Assembly: GCA_900770605.1 (NCBI GenBank)
Contig: CAAGKS010000016.1
Location: 1 to 9,030 of the forward strand
Origin: Clostridia bacterium
GTDB lineage: Bacteria; Bacillota; Clostridia; Oscillospirales; CAG-272
Direction of reading: 5' to 3'
DNA: 9,030 bases
Part shown: positions 1 through 7,138 of the stretch, piece by piece
Layout of the letters: each line of letters starts with the position of its first letter
Position numbering within the stretch: the first letter of the stretch is position 1
Translations under genes and position numbers: made by a program
Notes under the pieces: generated by a model
What the model saw: the letters and a program-made list of their open reading frames with translations, nothing else
Told to the model about the DNA's origin: nothing
The model's database searches: none

Positions 1-120
1 AAAAAGATAATCCAGCTTCATCTGTTCCATAAACGCCTTTGCCGCGCTCACGTGCCCGTTATGTATGGGCGCAAATGTTCCGCCGTAAATACCTACCCTC
101 GTATGATCAAATCCATTCAT
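1..120 (-). CDS. nadD: Nicotinate-nucleotide adenylyltransferase, N-terminal part (cut by window edge)
   Basis: Only the first 40 codons are present; the gene continues beyond position 1. The protein begins MNGFDHTRVGIYGG, followed by TFAPIHNGH at residues 15-23. This is the nucleotide-binding GxFxPxHxGH signature of the NadD/nucleotidyltransferase superfamily, with the two histidines (20 and 23) that contact ATP phosphates. NadD transfers AMP from ATP to nicotinate mononucleotide in cytoplasmic NAD synthesis. The ATG at 118-120 overlaps the TGA of yhbY in an ATGA arrangement, which suggests translational coupling. A modest AAGAG/AGAG ribosome-binding stretch lies upstream. yhbY next to nadD is a familiar Firmicutes order (obg-yhbY-nadD-yqeK-rsfS), which supports the call. 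Related adenylyltransferases such as CoaD share the motif, so identity rests on motif plus context. Confidence 0.88.
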   Translation of the reverse strand, partial: MNGFDHTRVGIYGGTFAPIHNGHVSAAKAFMEQMKLDYLF

Positions 121-404
121 AGCTCTATTCTCTTATTATTTACGGATTCTCTGTAAAGTATTATTTTTCGTCCAACCACGCCGACAACGTCAGCGCCCGT
201 TGCATCGGCAAGCTCGTTTGCTACGTCACGGGGCGTTTCCATACTGTTTTCAAGCACGGAAAGCTTTATCAGCTCTCTTGCCTCAAGCGCGTCTGAAACG
301 GTCTTTACCAAATTTTCTCCAACTCCGCCCTTGCCTATCTGCATTATGGCGCTCTCGCCGTTTGCAAGTCCGCGGAGATAAACTCTCTGCTTTGAAGTCA
401 ACAT
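117..404 (-). CDS. yhbY: YhbY-family (CRM domain) ribosome assembly RNA-binding protein
   Basis: A 95-residue protein, the usual size for a stand-alone CRM-domain protein. It opens with LTSKQRVYLRGLANG (residues 2-16), then QIGKGGVGENLV with the GKGG RNA-binding loop at 24-27. EARELIKLSVL follows at 41-51, and VVGRKIILYR at 76-85 gives the C-terminal strand. Members of this family bind pre-50S ribosomal particles and act in large-subunit assembly in the cytoplasm; here that role is inferred from homology. The ATG at 402-404 is preceded by a TGAGG stretch that overlaps the rdgB stop codon, about 12 nt upstream, so translation is probably coupled. The gene sits 14 bp after rdgB and overlaps nadD by 4 bp. 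Confidence 0.93.
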   Translation of the reverse strand: MLTSKQRVYLRGLANGESAIMQIGKGGVGENLVKTVSDALEARELIKLSVLENSMETPRDVANELADATGADVVGVVGRKIILYRESVNNKRIEL

Positions 405-418
405 ATTATATCAAAACC

Positions 419-1015
419 TCACGAAATCATATTTTTAAGCTTTTGCGCAAATAATTCAACTGCCTTACCCCTGTGAGATATAGCGTTCTTCTCCTCTCTG
501 CTCATCTCTGAAAAGGTCTTTCCCATAGGCTCGTAGAAAAACAGCGGATCGTATCCAAAGCCGCCGTCTCCGCGATACTCGTCAATTATAACGCCCTCGG
601 TTGCTCCGCGGCAGAATATCGCATTATCGGGGTCCTCGGGGAAAACACAGGCAAGAACACATACGAATTCCGCGCTTCTGTCCTGCTTGCCCTCAAGATT
701 TTCAAGAAGCAAGCGGTTATTAGCTGCATCGTCGCCGTGCTCTCCCGCGTATCTTGCGGAATATATGCCGGGCGCTCCGCCAAGCGCGCGTACCGAAAGG
801 CCTGAATCGTCTCCAAGTCCCACGTAGCCCGTGCTTGCCGCAGCCTTTGCCTTTATATGCGCGTTTTCAAAGAAATCCTTACCGTCCTCAACGATCTCAT
901 CGGAAAATCCTACGTCGTCAAGTGAGAGCACCTCAATATCACTCACGTGCTTTGAAAGCAACGCCTGAAGCTCGGCTATCTTATGCTTATTTCTCGATGC
1001 CAGAACTATCTTCAT
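419..1015 (-). CDS. rdgB: RdgB/HAM1 family XTP/dITP diphosphatase (non-canonical purine NTP pyrophosphatase)
   Basis: Hydrolyses dITP, XTP and ITP to monophosphates plus pyrophosphate, which keeps deaminated purines out of DNA and RNA. The protein is 198 residues from the chosen ATG, the normal family length. Motifs in order: SRNKHKIAEL (7-16), the nucleotide-binding N-terminus; FFENAHIKA (48-56); GDDSGLSV (68-75) with the catalytic aspartates; SARYAG (86-91); GYDPLF (154-159); and EKNAISHRG (175-183), which reads the base. All key blocks are intact. The frame stays open to 1057, but translation should start at 1013-1015, because MKIVLASRN is the family N-terminus and this start lies only 4 bp after the ftsY stop. 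The upstream start would place an unrelated 14-residue leader inside ftsY. It is part of the smc-ftsY operon, and yhbY follows 14 bp downstream. Confidence 0.95.
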   Translation of the reverse strand: MKIVLASRNKHKIAELQALLSKHVSDIEVLSLDDVGFSDEIVEDGKDFFENAHIKAKAAASTGYVGLGDDSGLSVRALGGAPGIYSARYAGEHGDDAANNRLLLENLEGKQDRSAEFVCVLACVFPEDPDNAIFCRGATEGVIIDEYRGDGGFGYDPLFFYEPMGKTFSEMSREEKNAISHRGKAVELFAQKLKNMIS

Positions 1016-1019
1016 AATC

Positions 1020-1925
1020 TTACTCGAACAGCGCGCTGATAAATTCTGCGCTGTCAAACTCCTGCATATCGTCTATTTTTTCGCCAACACCCACGAATTT
1101 TACGGGGATCTGAAGCTCCTGCTTTATGGATATGACGATTCCGCCCTTTGCGGTTCCGTCAAGCTTGTTGAGTACAAGTCCCGTAATATTTGCGGCGTTT
1201 CTGAATTCCTTTGCCTGAAGGATCGCGTTCTGTCCCGTGGTAGCGTCAAGCACCAGAAGATTTTCACGCGTAGCATCGGGAAGCTCACGGTCTATGATAC
1301 GGTTTATCTTTTCAAGCTCGTTCATAAGGTTCTTCTTGTTATGAAGTCTGCCCGCCGTATCTATTATGAGCACGTCGGCGTTACGCCTTTTAGCGTAATT
1401 TATAGCATCGAAAACGACAGCCGCAGGATCGCTTCCCTCGTTTTGCTTTACTATCTCCGCGCCGGAGCGCTCACACCAAACGCCAAGCTGGTCGATCGCC
1501 GCCGCGCGAAACGTATCCGCCGCCGCTACTACGACCTTCTTGCCGCTGCTGATAAGTCGGTTGGATATCTTACCGATAGACGTGGTCTTACCCGCGCCGT
1601 TAACTCCGATAACGAGTATTACCGAGGGCTTGCCCGAAAGATCGAGCGGCGCGCCCTCACCTATCATATCGGAAAGGATATCCTTGAGGGTGCTTATCAC
1701 CTGCTCCTTTTCTTTAAGGCGTCCTTCCTTTATTTCGTCACGAAGTCTGTCTATTATCTCCTCAGTCGCGCCAACGCCGACGTCAGAGGTTATAAGAAGC
1801 TCCTCAAGCTCGTCAAGCAGATCCTCGTCCACCTTGACGAACGCTTTAAGGACCTCGTTTATCTGTCCAAAGATCGCTCCCTTGGTTTTTGAAAGCCCAG
1901 CCTTCAGCTTATCCAAAAATGCCAT
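1020..1925 (-). CDS. ftsY: Signal recognition particle receptor GTPase FtsY
   Basis: Receptor for SRP at the cytoplasmic membrane. It pairs with Ffh and uses GTP to hand ribosome-nascent chains to the Sec translocon. The protein is 301 residues: an N domain at about 1-95 and a G domain at about 100-301. There is no long acidic A domain, as is usual in Firmicutes; a short amphipathic start (MAFLDKLKAGLSKTK) may help membrane contact. GTPase motifs: GVNGAGKT (107-114), DTFRAAA (137-143), DTAGR (189-193), NKLD (253-256; most FtsY proteins have TKLD here) and GVGE (279-282). The frame opens upstream to 1961, but the ATG at 1923-1925 is chosen because AAGGAG lies 9 nt before it (1935-1940) and MAFLDKL is a typical FtsY start. 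It overlaps the 3' end of smc by 17 bp, so its ribosome binding site lies inside smc and coupling is likely. Confidence 0.97.
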   Translation of the reverse strand: MAFLDKLKAGLSKTKGAIFGQINEVLKAFVKVDEDLLDELEELLITSDVGVGATEEIIDRLRDEIKEGRLKEKEQVISTLKDILSDMIGEGAPLDLSGKPSVILVIGVNGAGKTTSIGKISNRLISSGKKVVVAAADTFRAAAIDQLGVWCERSGAEIVKQNEGSDPAAVVFDAINYAKRRNADVLIIDTAGRLHNKKNLMNELEKINRIIDRELPDATRENLLVLDATTGQNAILQAKEFRNAANITGLVLNKLDGTAKGGIVISIKQELQIPVKFVGVGEKIDDMQEFDSAEFISALFE

Positions 1926-4900
1926 CCCAATCTTCTCCTTTTTTCTTGGAAATATCGTCAATGTTCAGCTCAAGCACCTTAGAGATACCTCTCTCAGGCA
2001 TGGTTACGCCGTAAAGACGGTTCGCCGCCTCCATAGTTCCTCTTCTGTGAGTGATCATAACGAACTGTGTCTCGCTTGAATATCTCTTGATATACTCTGC
2101 AAAACGAGCAACGTTGACCTCGTCAAGCGCCGCCTCGATCTCGTCAAGGATACAGAAGGGGGTGGGGTTTACCTGAAGTATAGCGAAGAACAGAGCTATT
2201 GCGATAAAGGACTGCTCTCCACCCGAAAGCTGTACCATATTCTTTATGATCTTTCCGGGAGGCGCCGCCTTTATCTCGATTCCGCTCTCCAGAACGTTAT
2301 CGGGATCGGTGAGTGAAAGCTCAGCGCTTCCGCCTCCGAACAGCTCGCCGAATACGCGGTTGAAGTTCTCGTTGATCTGATTGAAGGAATCAACGAATGC
2401 GGTCTCCATCTCGCCCTCGAGCTTGCCGATAATATCAAGCAGGTCGTCGCGTGCCGCCGCAAGATCGCTTATCTGAGACGCCATATAATCGTATCTTGCT
2501 TTAAGCTCCTTGTACTTGTTAACGGCATCAAGGTCAACGCTTCCTATCGCTCTGAGCTTATTGCGGCACTCGGTCTGCTTTGCCGCAGCCTCGGCTCTCG
2601 TGCTTGCGTCAAGCTCGGGATATCCAAGCTCCATTGCCGCCGCGCGAGTAAGCTCGTGCTCGTCCCACAGCTTGCTTGCCAGCTTATCCTGCTCTGCGCG
2701 CAGGTTGAAAAGTCTGTTTTCGAAGCGTGTATGCTCCTTGACAACGCTTTCCTTCTGCTGCATCTTCTCGCGGATCTTTGCATTGATCTCGTTGAGCTTA
2801 CGCTCGAATTCAGCGTTACCCTCCTCGACCTTTGCTCTTTTGCTGTTGAGCTCTGCAAGCGCTGCAACGCCCTCGTCATAACGAGCTCTGTTGCTCTTGA
2901 TCTGCTCGCCGATCTCGCCAAGCTTTGCTTCAAGCTCCGCAATATAATTCTTCTGATTTACGATAAGCGCGCCGTAATTTTCCATACGGATATGCGCCTC
3001 GTCTATCATTATCTCCTCGGTCTCGATGTCCTTGCGCGCCTCGGTGACGGAAATAAATATCTGCGTCATAGCGCGGTCACACTCGTCCTTCGCGTCAAGA
3101 GCGGCGTTACGGCGAACGTCCATCTCGGCTCTCGCCTCGCTTATCTCTGCGGCGCGCGCTTCAAGCTCGACCTTCTTTGCGCTCAGGCGCTCTCTGTCCT
3201 CCTCAAACTGCTCGGCAGCCTTTTTCTGCGCCTCGCAATCGTCGATGAGCTTCTGTATGAGCGTCTGGTTTGCATCGAGCTTTGCAGAAAGCTGTTCAAG
3301 CCTTACAAGCTCAGAATCTCTCATTACCTTGATAAGACTGATCTTCTGCTCGCAGGAGTCCTTCTCGTCCTCGCGAGTCTCGATCTCGGAAGCGAGCGCT
3401 TTGAGCTGCTTTTCGATACCTGCGATACGCTCGTCGATCTCTGCTCCCTGCTCCTCAAGACGCTTGATCTCACTCGCGCGTCCGAGAATATTGCCCTTGT
3501 GCTTGACAGATCCACCCGTGAACGAACCGCCCACGTTTATCTGCTGACCGTCAAGCGTTACCGCTTTGACCTTGAATTTAAGCGCCTTTGCCATAGCAGT
3601 GGCGTTATCAATAGTGTCAAAAATCAGCGTTCTGCCGAGAAGTCCAGAAAGGATCTCGGAGAACTTGCCCTCGCTCTGCACGAGCTCGTCGGCAACGGCG
3701 ATATATCCCGCGTATCCCGATGCCTCGCGCATCTCGGGCGTTGCGCTCTGCCCTCTCATAGAGGTCAGCGGGAAGAAGGTAGCGCGTCCCGCCTCAGCCT
3801 TCTTGAGCGCAAACATAGCCGCCTTTGCAACGCTCTCGTCCTCTACAACTATATGCTGGAGATTAGGTCCAAGAGCAGTTTCAATAGCGTTTATGTATCT
3901 GTCCTCAACTGAAATGAGCTGAGAAAGCGGTCCGTATATCTTGCCGCAAGGAACACCGTGTTTATCGGTGATAGCCTTCTCGGCGTATTTCTTCATAACG
4001 AAGCGTACGCTTCCCGAATATCCCTCAAGCTGCTCTTCCATAGCCTTGAAGGTGTCTATTCTCTGTGTTATCGACTCGCGGGAAAGCTTGAGCGCGGAAA
4101 GCTGATCGTTATTCTCGTGGCGATCTCCGTAAAGCGTGGCAAGCTCGCCCGTAAGAGCGTCCGCCTGCGCCTTTGCCTGATCGGTGGCTTCATCGTAATC
4201 CGCTACCGTACGCTTTATAGCGTTCATATCCTTGGTCATTTTATCAGACTGTGCCTGATAATCTGCTATCTCTCCGAGCATTGCGGCGTTCTTGTCACTC
4301 TCAGTATTCTTGGCATTATCAATAAATGATATGCGCGCACAAACGTCAGCAAGCTCTGCGTTTATGGAATGAACGTCGGAAAGCGCTCTGTCTATATCGA
4401 AGCTGAGCTTATCCGCGATCTGCGCGTTCTCGCCCTTCTGCTTTGACGTCTGCTCGTATTCAGCCTCTCTCTGCTTGAGCAAGTCCTTGAGCTGTTCTAT
4501 CTTTGCAAGACGCTCGCACTCGCCCTCCTGCTCTGCGACTATGGTCTTTTGAGTGGATTCGCAAGTTCCCTTTGCGCCTGCTATGAGCTCACTCGTATGA
4601 TCGAGGTTGTTCTGCGCCACTCTGTATTCGCTGTCAAGCGCGTGGTTGGCGTCTGTCTGCTCTCTTATCATATTGAGGAGCTGCTCGGACTCTGCCTTAT
4701 TGGACTGCGACTTTTCAAAAAGTCTGTCGTTCTGCGCCTCGAGCGCTCTGATGGAGTCCTCGGCGTTTTGCAGATCGAACTCGGCATGGCTAAAGCTCTC
4801 CTCGCACTTTGTAACGTCTGCGCGGAGCTTTTCGGTATCGTAAAGCCAAAGCTGAACGTCAACCTGCTTCTTTACCTCAAGCAGCTCGAGCGCGCGCTTT

Positions 4901-5541
4901 GCCTTCTCTGCTTCCTTCTCAAGCGGGCCTACCTGCGCCTCTACCTCCCCAAAAACGTCGTTGATACGAGTCATATTTTCCTCGGTGTGCGCGAGCTTTC
5001 TTTCGGTCTCGCTCTTCTTATGGCGATATTTTGCAATACCCGAAGCGTCCTCAAATATGCTTCTTCTCTCGTCACTCTTCTTGGAAACGATCTCAGCTAT
5101 CTTACCCTGACCGATGATAGAATATCCGTCACGTCCGACACCCGTGTTCATAAAGAGCTCATAGATATCTTTGAGTCTGCACGCGCGACGGTTTATAAAA
5201 TACTCACTCTCACCGGAGCGGTAATAGCGACGTGTTACGGTCACCTCATCGTAAGGACAGTCAAGTCTGCCAAACATATCGGAGTTATCAAAGGTAACGG
5301 AGACCTCCGCAAATCCCATAGGTCTGCGGCTATCAGCTCCGCCGAAGATGATATCCTCCATCTTTGTGCCTCGTATGCTCTTTGAGGATACCTCTCCAAG
5401 CACCCAGCGCATAGCATCGGATATATTGGATTTTCCGCTTCCGTTAGGACCTACTATGACAGTAGCGCCGCCCTCAAACGTCAGCTTTGTTTTATCAGGA
5501 AAGGATTTAAAGCCTTGAAGCTCAAGTGATTTTAAATACAC
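1909..5541 (-). CDS. smc: Chromosome segregation protein SMC (condensin ATPase)
   Basis: Full-length SMC, 1210 residues. It forms a dimer that, with ScpA and ScpB (not in the window), condenses and segregates the nucleoid. The N-terminal head carries Walker A GPNGSGKSN (31-39) and the Q-loop IIGQGKI (142-148). A coiled-coil arm covers about 170-500. The hinge spans about 505-690, with GPLSQLI (536-542) and the glycine-rich NVGGSFTGGS (668-677). The returning coiled coil runs to about 1030. The C-terminal head has the ABC signature LSGGEQS (1105-1111), Walker B FCILDE (1129-1134, catalytic Glu 1134) and the switch histidine in ITHRRGTM (H1165). All ATPase motifs are intact, with no frameshift. 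The start is GTG at 5539-5541, preceded by AAGGGAGA 6-8 nt upstream. The radical SAM gene lies 43 bp upstream and ftsY overlaps the 3' end, a smc-ftsY pairing widespread in Firmicutes. Confidence 0.98.
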   Translation of the reverse strand: MYLKSLELQGFKSFPDKTKLTFEGGATVIVGPNGSGKSNISDAMRWVLGEVSSKSIRGTKMEDIIFGGADSRRPMGFAEVSVTFDNSDMFGRLDCPYDEVTVTRRYYRSGESEYFINRRACRLKDIYELFMNTGVGRDGYSIIGQGKIAEIVSKKSDERRSIFEDASGIAKYRHKKSETERKLAHTEENMTRINDVFGEVEAQVGPLEKEAEKAKRALELLEVKKQVDVQLWLYDTEKLRADVTKCEESFSHAEFDLQNAEDSIRALEAQNDRLFEKSQSNKAESEQLLNMIREQTDANHALDSEYRVAQNNLDHTSELIAGAKGTCESTQKTIVAEQEGECERLAKIEQLKDLLKQREAEYEQTSKQKGENAQIADKLSFDIDRALSDVHSINAELADVCARISFIDNAKNTESDKNAAMLGEIADYQAQSDKMTKDMNAIKRTVADYDEATDQAKAQADALTGELATLYGDRHENNDQLSALKLSRESITQRIDTFKAMEEQLEGYSGSVRFVMKKYAEKAITDKHGVPCGKIYGPLSQLISVEDRYINAIETALGPNLQHIVVEDESVAKAAMFALKKAEAGRATFFPLTSMRGQSATPEMREASGYAGYIAVADELVQSEGKFSEILSGLLGRTLIFDTIDNATAMAKALKFKVKAVTLDGQQINVGGSFTGGSVKHKGNILGRASEIKRLEEQGAEIDERIAGIEKQLKALASEIETREDEKDSCEQKISLIKVMRDSELVRLEQLSAKLDANQTLIQKLIDDCEAQKKAAEQFEEDRERLSAKKVELEARAAEISEARAEMDVRRNAALDAKDECDRAMTQIFISVTEARKDIETEEIMIDEAHIRMENYGALIVNQKNYIAELEAKLGEIGEQIKSNRARYDEGVAALAELNSKRAKVEEGNAEFERKLNEINAKIREKMQQKESVVKEHTRFENRLFNLRAEQDKLASKLWDEHELTRAAAMELGYPELDASTRAEAAAKQTECRNKLRAIGSVDLDAVNKYKELKARYDYMASQISDLAAARDDLLDIIGKLEGEMETAFVDSFNQINENFNRVFGELFGGGSAELSLTDPDNVLESGIEIKAAPPGKIIKNMVQLSGGEQSFIAIALFFAILQVNPTPFCILDEIEAALDEVNVARFAEYIKRYSSETQFVMITHRRGTMEAANRLYGVTMPERGISKVLELNIDDISKKKGEDWDGIFG

Positions 5542-5584
5542 AGTGGTTCTCCCTTCGACTTACGAATTTTTGTCTTAACTATTA

Positions 5585-6601
5585 TTAAATACACTCTAAT
5601 ATTATATTATAACCCATAATTTGCTTTTTTTCAAGCACTTTTATCGTCTTAAATCCATATTTTTGACAAATTCTTTGCTTATTTTTCTTTTTTTGCCCCA
5701 CAGCCTTGGAAACACAGCCCTCTGCAACGTAAACGGTAAGCGTTTTTCCCGAGAGCCCGAGACGCTCGATCTCACTGCAAATACGCTCGTAATACAGCTC
5801 TCCCATAGCAAGCTCGCCTATCGCGCTGTGGTTAGCGCCGCCATATACCTTCTCCTCGTCGGCAAGGTTTTCAGAGGCTTGAAGTCCAACGCGGATGCAC
5901 GGCACTCCCCTCTTATCAAATACGGCAAGCACGTCCTTTGTGCGCATAACTGCGTCCTCATTGGAAAGCGGCTGATATTCCCCTCTCTCTGCCATAGCGC
6001 AAAGCTCGGTATCGTAAAACACCACGGTGGGATATACTCTCGCGCCGTCTGCTCCCGCATCGGCTATCATTTTTGCCGTCATCATCTCGCTCTCGGCGCT
6101 TGAGCGCGGAAGCCCTATCATCATCTGACCGATAAGCTCGTATCCCGCGTCCTTGACCGCGCGACACGCGCGAAGCGCGCAAGCGGCGTCGTGTCCTCGT
6201 CCCGAGGCAACGAGCACGTCGTCGTCAAGGCTTTGAAGCCCCAGCTCGACAGTCTTCACCGAGAAATGCGAAAGGTCCTCAAGCACCTGATCGTTTATGT
6301 AATCGGGGCGAGTGGACATTCTGATGCCCACTACCTTGCCCGCGTCAACGTATTTCTGCGCCACGCCGAGCAGATACAGCATAAGCTCTCTGTCAATGCC
6401 CGTAAACGAGCCGCCGAAGAACGCGATCTCGCATTCGTCGTATTCTCCGAGCGTGGAGAGCGCCTCGGCTATCTTGCCGTCAACCTCTGCGGCGTCAAAA
6501 TCGAGCTGCCCCGAGATAGAGCGCTGATTACAGAAAACGCAAGCGTTGGGACAACCCACGTGCGGGATAAAAATGGGAATATTTACACGTCTTTTCTTCA
6601 C
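5585..6601 (-). CDS. Elp3-like radical SAM protein without acetyltransferase domain
   Basis: A 338-residue radical SAM enzyme, probably the first gene of the smc operon. The N-terminus has the iron-sulfur motif CPNACVFC, cysteines 17, 21 and 24 (CxxxCxxC). It continues with GGSFTG (63-68), STRPDYI (96-102), VELGLQSLDDDVL (118-130) and IGLPRSS (162-168), all typical of the Elp3/YhcC-like radical SAM barrel. The GNAT acetyltransferase domain of true Elp3 (tRNA uridine modification) is absent: the protein ends soon after the barrel in a lysine-rich tail (about 297-338, containing VSKAVGQKKKNKQ). The reaction is unknown; tRNA modification is only a guess from family resemblance. The start is GTG at 6599-6601 with an AAGGCGG ribosome binding site 7 nt upstream. 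The coding sequence of the tail (5585-5700) is clearly more AT-rich than the rest. In many Clostridia a gene of this type precedes smc, often after rnc; rnc is not here, its place being taken by the divergent tRNA-His. Confidence 0.85.
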   Translation of the reverse strand: MKKRRVNIPIFIPHVGCPNACVFCNQRSISGQLDFDAAEVDGKIAEALSTLGEYDECEIAFFGGSFTGIDRELMLYLLGVAQKYVDAGKVVGIRMSTRPDYINDQVLEDLSHFSVKTVELGLQSLDDDVLVASGRGHDAACALRACRAVKDAGYELIGQMMIGLPRSSAESEMMTAKMIADAGADGARVYPTVVFYDTELCAMAERGEYQPLSNEDAVMRTKDVLAVFDKRGVPCIRVGLQASENLADEEKVYGGANHSAIGELAMGELYYERICSEIERLGLSGKTLTVYVAEGCVSKAVGQKKKNKQRICQKYGFKTIKVLEKKQIMGYNIILECI

Positions 6602-6646
6602 GTCAATACCGCCTTCAAAAACAAATATATATAATTATAACATACA

Positions 6647-6674
6647 ATTATAAATAAATCCTTAACATCGGCAA
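6647..6674 (-). promoter_or_regulatory. Predicted promoter of the radical SAM-smc-ftsY operon
   Basis: On the minus strand, TTGCCG (6669-6674, 4/6 match to -35) is followed after 16 nt by TATAAT (6647-6652, perfect -10). It lies about 45 nt upstream of the GTG start at 6601, in an AT-rich region. A second TATAAT occurs slightly downstream, but without a good -35 box. The region is divergent from the tRNA-His promoter at 6702-6730. No operator or riboswitch-like structure is evident. Confidence 0.55.
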
Positions 6675-6701
6675 AATTTTTGCAAAAAATAAAATTTGCT
6701 A

Positions 6702-6730
6702 TTGACAAGCATTTTTCTTTGTGATATAAT
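6702..6730 (+). promoter_or_regulatory. Consensus sigma-A promoter of tRNA-His
   Basis: TTGACA (6702-6707), a 17-nt spacer and TATAAT (6725-6730): a perfect match to the housekeeping consensus. The mature tRNA starts 18 nt after the -10 box. The stretch just upstream (about 6674-6698) is rich in A and T runs, like an UP element, which fits strong constitutive transcription of a stable RNA. Confidence 0.93.
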
Positions 6731-6748
6731 ATATGCCGTTAACCGCAT

Positions 6749-6826
6749 GGTGGGTGTAGCTAAGTTGGTCATAGCGCCAGGTTGTGGCCCTGGAGGCCGT
6801 GGGTTCGAATCCCATCACTCACCCCA
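6749..6826 (+). tRNA. tRNA-His (anticodon GTG)
   Basis: A full cloverleaf can be drawn. Acceptor GTGGGTG (6750-6756) pairs with CACTCAC (6816-6822), with one G-T wobble. The D stem is GCTA/TAGC, the anticodon stem CCAGG/CCTGG with loop TTGTGGC (anticodon GTG), the variable loop AGGCC, and the T arm GTGGG-TTCGAAT-CCCAT. G at 6749 is the extra G-1 typical of tRNA-His; it faces discriminator C at 6823. CCA is encoded at 6824-6826. The gene is transcribed alone, with its own promoter and terminator. Confidence 0.97.
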
Positions 6827-6827
6827 G

Positions 6828-6859
6828 AAAAAAGCACTTGCGAAAGCAAGTGCTTTTTT
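6828..6859 (+). terminator. Rho-independent terminator of tRNA-His
   Basis: A perfect 14-bp inverted repeat: A6 plus GCACTTGC (6828-6841), loop GAAA (6842-6845), then GCAAGTGC plus T6 (6846-6859). It begins 1 nt after the tRNA CCA. The GNRA-type tetraloop and T run make it a strong terminator. The A tract on the left arm could let it work on the minus strand too. Confidence 0.93.
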
Positions 6860-6862
6860 AAC

Positions 6863-7046
6863 TAAATCCGCCGATTGCGGAAGAAATCCCGCTTGAGTGG
6901 GATGAAATCGCTTCGCGATGAAATCTGCCTTGCGGCAGGAGATAAAGGCGGATTTAATTTCATCTGAAGCCCAGGCTGAAGATTTCATCCGAGCATAGAA
7001 TTGCAAAGCAATTCGCTCGGATTTCATCGTGCGAAGCACGATTTCA
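6863..7046. repeat. Modular hairpin repeat, copy A
   Basis: An array of short palindromes joined by fixed linkers. The outer arms TAAATCCGCC (6863-6872) and GGCGGATTTA (6947-6956) are perfect inverted repeats. They enclose three hairpins: ATCCCGC-TTGA-GTGGGAT (6886-6903), ATCGC-TTC-GCGAT (6907-6919) and CTGCC-TTGC-GGCAG (6925-6938), separated by GATGAAAT. A CCGC/GCGG pair (6868-6880) can form as an alternative to the outer stem. To the right the linker switches to its complement, ATTTCATC. It separates a short AGCC/GGCT pair near 6966-6975, a compound hairpin (CCGAGC 6989-6994 with GCTCGG 7015-7020, inner GAATTGC/GCAATTC) and CGTGC-GAA-GCACG (7028-7040). Open frames here are low-complexity by-products of the repeat. 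The family name is unknown to me; no transposase or coding sequence is associated. Confidence 0.85.
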
Positions 7047-7095
7047 TTGATCTGTTTTAGATTTTATGATAGCCTTTCCATCTTGATTAGCCAGC

Positions 7096-7133
7096 AAAAG
7101 AAAAAACGGAGCAATAGCTCCGTTTTTTCTTTT
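7096..7133. terminator. Bidirectional rho-independent terminator between the hairpin repeats
   Basis: A perfect 17-bp inverted repeat with arms at 7096-7112 and 7117-7133. The core is AAAAAACGGAGC, loop AATA, GCTCCGTTTTTT. A-rich and T-rich flanks on both sides mean it can end transcription from either strand. On the minus strand it is the first terminator after the beta-helix gene (after copy B of the repeat). On the plus strand it would back up the tRNA-His terminator. Confidence 0.9.
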
Positions 7134-7138
7134 TCAGC

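Noticed and set aside
405..418. TATAAT just upstream of yhbY as an internal promoter
   Set aside because: A -10-like hexamer is present on the minus strand next to the ATG, but it is too close to the start and has no matching -35, so it is most likely chance in an AT-rich junction.
2656..3912. Long plus-strand open frame (418 codons) opposite smc
   Set aside because: It lies wholly antisense to the smc coiled-coil and hinge region, whose codon pattern leaves the opposite frame free of stops. The product is leucine/cysteine-rich low-complexity sequence with no family resemblance, and no ribosome binding site or promoter was recognised.
4549..5385. Plus-strand open frame (278 codons) opposite the smc N-terminal head
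   Set aside because: Same antisense artefact; the minus-strand smc with intact Walker A and Q-loop explains the sequence.
5542..5584. Separate promoter between the radical SAM gene and smc
   Set aside because: Only 43 bp are present; it contains the smc ribosome binding site but no convincing -35/-10 pair.
6815..7039. Minus-strand open frame across copy A of the hairpin repeat
   Set aside because: It overlaps the tRNA-His 3' end and terminator, and its sequence is a direct translation of the GATTTCATC linkers (repeated MKS/DEI). It is a by-product of the repeat.
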